Source of the DNA: Polytrichum commune
Taxonomy: Eukaryota > Streptophyta > Polytrichopsida > Polytrichales > Polytrichaceae
DNA length: 64,000 bases
Assembly (NCBI GenBank): GCA_950295325.1
Contig: OX485803.1
Location: 48,377,554 to 48,441,553 of the forward strand
Direction of reading: 5' to 3'
The notes under the pieces were generated by a model that was not told where the DNA came from, made no database searches, and was given only the letters and a program-made list of their open reading frames with translations. Numbering within the stretch: position 1 is the first letter of the stretch; each line of letters begins with the position of its first letter. The position numbers were made by a program, and so were the translations under genes. Shown piece after piece: positions 56,386-64,000 of this stretch.

Positions 56386-57459
56386 TTGATGGCACTAAAC
56401 TCATAGCGTAAAGAAATTTAGTATCACCTTCACTAATTTCCCACACTCACTATTGGCCCTCCCTCACTAGTTGGGATGATCAATTTAGTATGAATGGAAC
56501 TAAATAAAACTATGTGGAACTAAGTTAATTTCATTTGTAGAGATAAGGCATGGGGATAGCTATATAGGAGAGAAGATGGGAGGAGTAAGAGATACCGATC
56601 TCCACCTTGGTGTTGAATTTCACCTCAACCTATTCAATTGTTCATGGAGGGGGCAGTTCATGCCTAAGATGAAATGCGAGACTAGAATTTGTTACACCTT
56701 GACATCGCTGAATGAGGTCGCATCATTGACTACAAAATAAGTGGAATGTACAGAATGAATTGTGTTATAAAGTAACAGGAGTGAAAGAAACGCAAGAAAA
56801 GCAAAGAATATGTGACAGTGATGTGAAGACAGGTGCATTTGTGTCTGAGGTGGAGGAGTACATGGATGATGAGCCTTGAAGTATAATATTATTTGTTTGT
56901 TTAGTTCAACTGTATCTAGCCTACATGATAATGTTTGTGGCTCTCAATTACGATGATCAGTTTGTATGTGACTTGACCAAGTTCCGTTATTTTCTAAAGT
57001 ATCTATATGGCTCCATGAAAAACTCACTATCTGAATCACTACAAGTCAACATTTGAGTTTTCAAACTTGAGATTCAGGAAGGCAACTACCTCAACTAAAT
57101 TGGTTAGTCTATTTGTCAGCATTAACAGTATTTGTCTTTACATGATATAGTGATGAACTGGTGTAATATAAAGATGTGTTAATAACAATAATAAGAATTC
57201 TTGGTGTTTGTAATACCTCACAGTTCCAAATTTCTTAGCACTGTTTTACGTGTAAAAGTCTTTTTAGTGGACCAAATCACTGAAGAATAATAATGCAAAG
57301 TTGCCCTAGTGGTCATTTCCAATTTTTAATGGTTGTAGATAGGGTACATAATCTGCTTAATTTGCTATCCAATTTTACCTCTTGTTAATGGAGTTGTTGT
57401 TGACATTTTAAAAGGTGTGCAAAATTAATTTGGGAGAGATGGACCAATGAACGGGGAGA
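56386..57459. other. No gene recognised
   Basis: AT-rich sequence; no domains, termini or tandem structure seen. Confidence 0.45.
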
Positions 57460-57660
57460 ACTGACCGCTAGTTACAGATGCGTTTCAGAAATAAGTAGTT
57501 GAAGTTCAAGACTTTAGGAAAACTACTGATCACTTTACTAGAATCTATGGAACATGACTCAAATTAATAAAGAAAATCTGAAAGATGTTAACATGTAACC
57601 GGTTGGACATGGAAACACTGGGATCTTGACCAATTATGTCCAAAAATCTCCTCGGAGATT
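57460..57660 (+). repeat. Dispersed repeat R1, copy D
   Basis: More diverged copy of 523-743: 'ggggagaactgaccg', 'aaattaataaagaaaatctg', 'aacatgtaaccggttggac', 'ggatcttgaccaattatg', ending 'aaatctcctcgg'. Confidence 0.75.
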
Positions 57661-58674
57661 GAGATGGACCACATTAATTTGGGAGATGGACCACATAGTT
57701 TGACCACTTGTATGTTCATCATCAATGACTTGCTAACCCCAAGTCACTTGTACATGATGTTGACATTCTCCTTGTGCCATCGACGTTTGGCTATGAGAGC
57801 ACAAATATATTTAAATCAAGAAAAAAAGTCAACAATATTGAACCAAAAACTTCGCAATGCAAATTATTTTGGATGCAATGAAATTGATGCGGTTGACATC
57901 AATACACTTTGATTATCTTAATATCAAATTGACCTTTACTTTTAAATTATTGTGGACTCCATGAATTTTGACAATCCAGAATAATGTTGTACACACTGAT
58001 AGAAATAAAATGTGTGATGCACTAATTATTGGCTTGCCCTTTGAATATTACTTTGTTCCTTCCATGTAGCTTCAAGTAATCAAATATTGAAAGATATCCT
58101 CTTCATAGCAAGTGAATCAGACAATAGAAGAAAAAATCAAGTTCATCCAACAAAGTAAATTACACTCCAAATCTCTAGTTTAAACTAGTGTGGGCCGCAT
58201 TAAGTGTTTCCCCCCCCCCCCGGGGGGGGGGGAATTGATGTGCTTGACATTTTTATTTCATTCTACTTATAAGGTACTTGAACTAGTAGTCAAGGTGATG
58301 TTCGGAAGCCTACATGGAGACTCAAGGAAAGATCCATGGTTTTGGGTTAGACGCCATGACTAGACAATTAGAGTGGCCACATTGGTTGATTCCAAATTAA
58401 TTTTCCACCCGCACTTTAGTGTAGGACAATTTAGTGGACTTGTGAGCTAATTTAAGTTGTGTATTACCAAAACTCCAACTTGTTACATTTCTCTATCATT
58501 CACTTCATCAATGTATACAACCTACCTTATATGAAGTTGGAAGCCATTGAAAGATGGGTAGGTAAGACCATTGCAAGTTCACAATTTGCAGGGTTACTTG
58601 TGCACACACAATGACATGTCAAACCATTTAATTTTCAAATACACTGAATATGGTAAACAATGTGAGCAGATGAC
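57661..58674. other. No gene; C12/G11 homopolymer palindrome
   Basis: A short direct repeat 'gatggaccacat' occurs at 57663 and 57687. 58210-58221 is C12 directly followed by G11 (58222-58232). No domains in the open frame 57664-57912. Confidence 0.55.
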
Positions 58675-58896
58675 TACACTGTTTATGGTATTTAGTGTCG
58701 CTTACTATGTGGAACTAAGCAAGGTGATAACTTCTCGCTATAGATTTCATTTGTTACCCACAAATTAAATAGGCTATATGGTCAATATACAACATAAATG
58801 ACTTTACTTCACAAAAATTACATTCTTAGCAAAATGTTATAGGATTGTGTAACTCCAAATAGTAAGTGACACTAAATACCATAACTGGTGTGGTGT
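58675..58896. mobile_element. MITE of family F1, ~222 bp
   Basis: Left 'tacactgtttatggtattta' then 'gtgtcgcttactatgtgga'; right, inverted, 'accagttatggtatttagtg' then 'tcacttactatttggagtt'. The interior is A/T-rich. Exact ends and duplication are uncertain by a few bases. Confidence 0.75.
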
Positions 58897-59864
58897 ACCT
58901 GAGCAACCCATAGTTACACCATCATGCATGAAATATTGTGGAACCCAAGTTACACATGTCATGCACCGGTGATGTAGCCACCTCCTTCCCCTAGGTTAGA
59001 AGTCATTCAAATGCACACTATTTTTAATCCAATAGTTCTATTGTAACCTACAACATGAACCCATGATGTTCAAACATGTGGATTGATGAGGAGTGTGCTT
59101 ACAGAATAAATCCCCAATGTATTAGTGTGAAAATTAGCTCAATAGTGTGGCCTGCAGTAATGCAATTTATTCACAATGAGCCAGTGGATACTTGAAGCCT
59201 AAGAGGCAATCAATCTCGGAAGTTGATCAACATTCTCAGAGCAAAGAAAAGTGATTGGTAGCAAGGGCTGTGCCTTCTTCAACAAGCTTTTTGGTGTAAA
59301 TAACTGTAGTGATAAGTGTATATCCCAGTACCAGCTAGCATAATCTCTTCCAACTGCTGATTACATGCATTACCATTGTGTATGCATGTATCTCACACTA
59401 GGGTATATTGATGTTCAGATTGTTTTACAAAGATCTCCTTTGATGGATAGGCTTCTTTCATTACTGTATAAATAACAAAGCCATGATTAAGGAATATGGG
59501 CAGTTTAATAGTACTAGGAAAACCTTGAAATGAAAATTAAATTGCTACACTATCTTCAATATAATTCTTCATTAAAATCTATATAAAACATTGTCCAAAA
59601 CTTCCAAAAGAGCATAATTTCTGTAACAAGGAAATAAAACAGATACCAATACTTGTCTTTGTGTCTTTCTGCAAAATGGACCACCTGAAGGTGGAAGAGG
59701 ACCAGCAAATATCCTACAAGACTCATTTATACATGACTAATGGAAGTTTTTCTGCACCCTCTAAGCCTTGGATTGCTCCACTAAGGGTCAGGAAGGCATT
59801 TCACAGTAAGAAGACAAGATTGGTAATCTGCTCAAGAAAAATAAATGGATTGTACACTCTATAG
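58897..59864. other. 3' flank of the TMEM33-like gene
   Basis: No further exon is recognised here. The plus-strand open frame 59661-59864 has no domain and partly overlaps the likely 3' UTR of the minus-strand gene. Confidence 0.5.
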
Positions 59865-62800
59865 CTAGTTGATGAACCAGTTGCGAACATAATCAAGTGG
59901 ACGTTCCAGAACTGGTGCAAACCGGTGAATCAGAGGGTTGGCTCGACCACCTATGTTTGACCAAGTTTGCTGATGGTACCTGGCAGAGGCTGGTGCCCTG
60001 TAGAAAAGCTTCAACAGCTGGTAAACCACCAAAAGGTAACACTTGTTAATAGGGTCAAAAGCATCGTAATTGAATTTCAACCATAATGGGTTGTTCCTTC
60101 CTAGATGTGAGCAGGTGACTCAATCAGGTGTCCAACTTTATTCCGGGGCACAGAAGAGTTCTGCAGAAGCCTCCTTATTCTGGTGTTGTAATATTTCAAG
60201 CTAGGCTTTAAGCACAAACATCATTTGATAGCTTCCTAAGGGGACTAGTGTTTGGAGGGTAGATGACCAACCTGCCAGTAGATCAAGGCTAGCACAATGT
60301 TTCGTTGTGGGCTGCAGGACACAAATTTTATTAGTCAACTTAGTCTTTGCCATTTAACAGTGATTGATATACTAATGACTCTGCAAGGAAATAAAGTGAT
60401 ATCCTGCTTTGTGCTTTGCTTCATGACAAGGAGTGCGCACCTGAGGTATCTAACTTAGTACATTCAAGTGAAAACCTCACGTAAGAACTTCATAGGAACT
60501 TCATCCATGTTCTTGGACCCATGATGAGCCTTATTCTGGATAACATCAAGCTTATGTCCAATACCACAGAACTCCAATTCAAGACCAGACAGAGGAGCCT
60601 CATAAAGACTCCCTATCCTCAACACACCTGCATATAGAGAGAACTATTCAAGATCTTGGAAACAATAAAAACAACGAGTCGTGAAGAATAAAACTTACGT
60701 GAGAATCAAGAAAATCAGGGTGAAGCCGAGGCCAATCTCTGCATTGGCACTTGTCATGTACAACATTGTGCGATTCGTTGTCAGAAACTCGCAAGGTCTT
60801 TGAAGATACCTCCTGTTCACCCCAACCAATAGATTGGATTTTCTGTAAGTGCACAGATAGACCATGAAGTAACATCAAGGCAGCAGCTTGCATGTTATAT
60901 CAATCCACGCTGAGCTACAACAGAATCATCAGAATGAGCCTGCAGTAGTACTATGTATGTAGACACTAGAAAGAAGCCTCAAGACCATCAAACTACCCAT
61001 TGCTTGTGAATATTTTCCCAGAATGGTGGCAAAGTCTTCCAGGTTGAAGTGTTTGGTACCACGAGGCTAGATACTTACTTATAAAGCTGGGTATTGTTGA
61101 AATTTCCTTGAAGGTAGAACACCACTTGCTCCAATGAACGACAAAGCACAGGGATGACCGCAACTGCATGTACCAGGACTTAGAAACATTACTCTAATCT
61201 AAGATGTATAAACTCCAGTAAAAAAAAACAAGACCATGGCCTGTATCAGCCGACTTTGTGCATGAAAGAGAATTGCAACAACTTATTAATCTCCAGGGCT
61301 TCAAAACATGACAGTTCTCCCATTTCACAGTCTAGTTGTATAAATTCAAGGAAAGGGATCATCACTTACATTTAATGGGGCTCCATGAGGAGAAAAATAG
61401 GAGGGAGAATATCAGTGGCAAAAAATCTTTGGATGGTAATATTGACTGCAACCATTGTTGCAGACCTTCCATGTTCCATGTGCGCGGTCTCTGCACACAA
61501 ATCTTACCCTTCTTTAGCAATTTGTCAATCAATCCATATATACCTGTTTGTGGCACTATTTAGTTGAGATACAGAGTATGCATCGCACTGTTCTAATCTC
61601 ATAATCGTCATGTGCCCATCTTCAAGGTTTTCTGTATGATTACAAGATGCAGTTTTGATGACAATTGAAGCAGCCTGTGCTCTTAATCAAATCTTGAGTA
61701 AGATATTTCTTTGAATGGTGTAAAGACACAATGAAAAGGCTGTAACATGAAGAATTCAAGCACATCCATTCTGATTCATAAACGGCACTATAGTCCCTTA
61801 CTGTTCATCAACACACTAAAGAACACCATCTATGTATTCCTTCTACATTGTGTTCCAAACAAAGTATCTACCATTTCTTATTGAAGTAAAACGCAAGTGA
61901 ATGGAAACTGCATAACAAATTCCAAAATATGTACAGAGCTGTAACCTTATTCAATACAAGCAGCCTTTGCTTGACCGCATGAAAAACATCGACCAACAGT
62001 CACTTGAACATAGAGGTTGAGAAAGCTGTGGAGGTTACAAAACTTTCACATGGAAGATACTACACTTTAATACATTTCAAAATGGCACAAGTTTCATGCA
62101 ACTTGGATCCTACTGCCAAATTGGAACTGTTGACAAATGGTACTTTTAAAATTTGAAAGCATCATAAATGCAGTGTGTGACCAATGTTAATTGTAATTTT
62201 ATGTTGCATTTTTGGAACAAGCCAGTTCAAACAAAATTAAATATTAAACAAAATCATGATGAACCAAAACATAAATATGAATATTCAAGTGTTCACAATT
62301 AAGATAAACATTGAGTCCCACATAACTCAATTAATGTATCTCATTTCTATACCTTGAGAGTTTCTTGAATAGGGATTGACCTTTGTACACTTTCAAAAAT
62401 ACAAACGCCATGTTGATTGGACAAGATACAAAAGTATGGAATCATTCAAAAGTTATCATCTGCACCACCTTCACTACTGCTTACACCAATTTGGGTATTC
62501 AACTATTTACGGAATAACAATTCATCAACCAAATCTTCAAAAAGACTGCCCAAGGTGCTGTAAGAAATTGGTTGCCTGACATGTCACATAGCAAGAGTTT
62601 AATTGAGTTGGTTTGGGGTCCGAATTAGGTCTTTCTAAAATGAGAATTTGAGAACATACCCGAATTTGCTGATACAGACCATGAGCACATGAAATCGCTG
62701 AACCCACCAATGACAAGCGATAGGCCCTATCCGAAAGACCTCGTGGCGAGAAAGGGAAAAATGCCACCAATGCCATCACTACAACCTGCAGAAATAATTT

Positions 62801-63557
62801 AGTCATTTCTACTGTGGTTCTTGACTATGACCCACAATGTCTACCATCAGGAGGTTGAAGAAAGGAATACTCAAAGAGGGCTTAAGAGATACCCAAGCAT
62901 TATTCAGGAATTGGAAGGTCTTCTGGTCAAGCCTCAACATGCTATTAGCCTGAGGGGAAGCTCGGGGTGTAGGCCGAGGTGGGACACTTCCTCCTGTGCT
63001 CCGAGCTTGACTACCTGGACCACCACAGCTCATAAGTCCATGATGAAGTTCATATCCACGATATCTTTTAGCTGCAACTACAGAACACTAGCACACTAGA
63101 TCTCCTGGTAAGGAACTCACATGAGATCGTGCACAGCAGCAATGTATTACAAATTTAAGTAATCAGTAATGCTATAAGGATTCTCATGACAATTAAGTCT
63201 TATTTTTTATAGACATCAAGCAATGATATAGGGGAAGTTTGAGGGCACAGCTTCAAGCACAAAGTTGATGAGAGGGTTTTTATTACCCGTTCGATAGTAC
63301 TGCTGCAACTGATATAATTATGAATGTCTTCAGCCAAGTGTACAGAGGCTCAAAATATAAGCAAGAGGGTGTATTGTCTAATTGGAACTTGATGAGATTG
63401 TATTTGTAGAGGCCTTATTAGAAGAAATGATGCCCACTAATACAAATCAGAAGGTTTAGATACCTGTATTGACTGGCCGTTGTTGTGTTGATGAGGCCAC
63501 ACGAGATGCAGAGCTGTCTTTCAGACTTGAGAGGGGCTCCACCTCAAGCTCTGCATC
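59865..63557 (-). CDS. TMEM33: TMEM33/Pom33-family membrane protein (5' partial)
   Basis: Family members are multi-pass ER and nuclear-envelope proteins (yeast Pom33/Per33 in nuclear-pore distribution, animal TMEM33 in ER shaping and stress signalling); the plant role is little known. Minus-strand coding exons: 63557-63464, 63071-62893, 62785-62660, 61490-61370, 61163-61079, 60842-60699, 60311-60272, 60017-59865. All seven introns are GT-AG and every phase matches, giving 942 nt (313 residues plus stop). Residues 1-80 are Ser/Pro/Gly/Arg-rich. FLNNAWVVVMALVAFFPF then SDRAYRLSLVGSAI form the first membrane block (about 86-130). DFLPLIFSLLFFSSW (about 155) and IPVLCRSLEQVVFYL follow. ANAEIGLGFTLIFLIL (exon 6), PQRNIVLALIYWQLLKLFY (exons 7-8) and RFAPVLERPLDYVRNWF at the C-terminus match the family's last block. 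No start codon was found up to 64000. Confidence 0.88.
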
Positions 63558-64000
63558 CTGTGTAAGGTACAAGTAAAACATCCTCGTAAGATTTCATATC
63601 AATAAAACCTTATGCTTGAAGGTGGAAAAAGTAAGACGGTGAATTCTATGAAACTTCAGAAAGAGAAGTATGTCAATACGAATGAGTAAATCTCCTATAT
63701 TGACCAAGAGATCATAAACAACACATAAAGGATAGTACCCACCCTTGTACTCAGGCTCATAACATGACTATATCGACAAACTATCATCACTAAAACCTGA
63801 AGAACTGTACTCATCACCAAAGACTTCACAAAAGAAGCTCACACAAACTCAAATACAAGAGTACTATATCACAAGGGTCACGTCATCCAGGGACGATGAC
63901 AGATTATGTGTTCCTATCCCTATAAACAAGGATCCATGATGAGTTTAGGACTTCATAAGGAGAGCTAGCAGATGCTAAGATTACTACCCTTAAAAGTGAC
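63558..64000 (-). other. Intron or 5' part of the TMEM33-like gene
   Basis: A phase-0 exon must precede 63557, but no convincing ATG-bearing exon is visible on the minus strand here. The first exon probably lies past the window end. Confidence 0.5.

Noticed and set aside
1-64000. CRISPR arrays, prophage, rRNA or tRNA genes
   Set aside because: No regularly spaced repeats, no conserved rRNA blocks and no cloverleaf with A/B-box spacing were seen by eye. A tRNA scan was not possible here.

Overview
This window is nuclear DNA from a land plant with a large, repeat-rich genome. The signs are a plant-specific LOB-domain transcription factor with the family's conserved intron position, many GT-AG introns (one of 3.2 kb), and about 47 kb of AT-rich, degenerate mobile-element sequence before the first gene. 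The species cannot be named from this sequence. A seed-free vascular plant or gymnosperm-like genome fits, but that is inference. No CRISPR array, rRNA, convincing tRNA or bacterial-type operon was seen.

Two genuine host genes are recognised. (1) A class I LBD (LOB-domain) gene on the plus strand has a TATA box near 47136, a long purine-rich leader, exon 1 at 48410-48685, a 3201-bp intron and exon 2 at 51887-52366. (2) A TMEM33/Pom33-family ER and nuclear-pore membrane protein gene lies on the minus strand. Eight coding exons between 63557 and 59865 were reconstructed by hand, all with GT-AG introns and matching phases. Its 5' end probably lies beyond the right edge of the window.

Region by region: 1-5.5 kb holds copies of a dispersed repeat (R1), a Ty1/copia gag relic and a PIF-type MITE. 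5.5-8.3 kb holds a gene-start-like fragment with a telobox, a pogo-like DNA transposon carrying the transposase C-terminus, and an orphan hAT transposase C-terminus. 9-10.2 kb holds a 530-bp foldback and a MITE with TA target-site duplication. 13-17.8 kb is dense in mobile DNA: a PIF/Harbinger transposase pseudogene, an element with a nested MITE and a paralogous empty site, and two PIF-type MITEs abutting on a shared TTA. 19.2-22.4 kb is a pair of ~365-bp inverted repeats flanking a second pogo-like element. 24.8-25.3 kb is a nearly perfect 517-bp palindrome. 27-34 kb holds more MITEs, including two cases of nesting. 39-40.3 kb is strikingly cytosine-poor on the plus strand. 40.8-46 kb holds foldbacks, a LINE relic and a 301-bp tandem duplication. 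From about 46.9 kb the sequence becomes richer in CpG and apparently single-copy, matching the genic part of the window.

The most unusual content is (a) two internally deleted pogo-like transposons that both keep the transposase tail ending in a PCNA-binding-like motif, and (b) a series of nested or chained MITEs whose target-site duplications can be read base by base, giving relative insertion ages.
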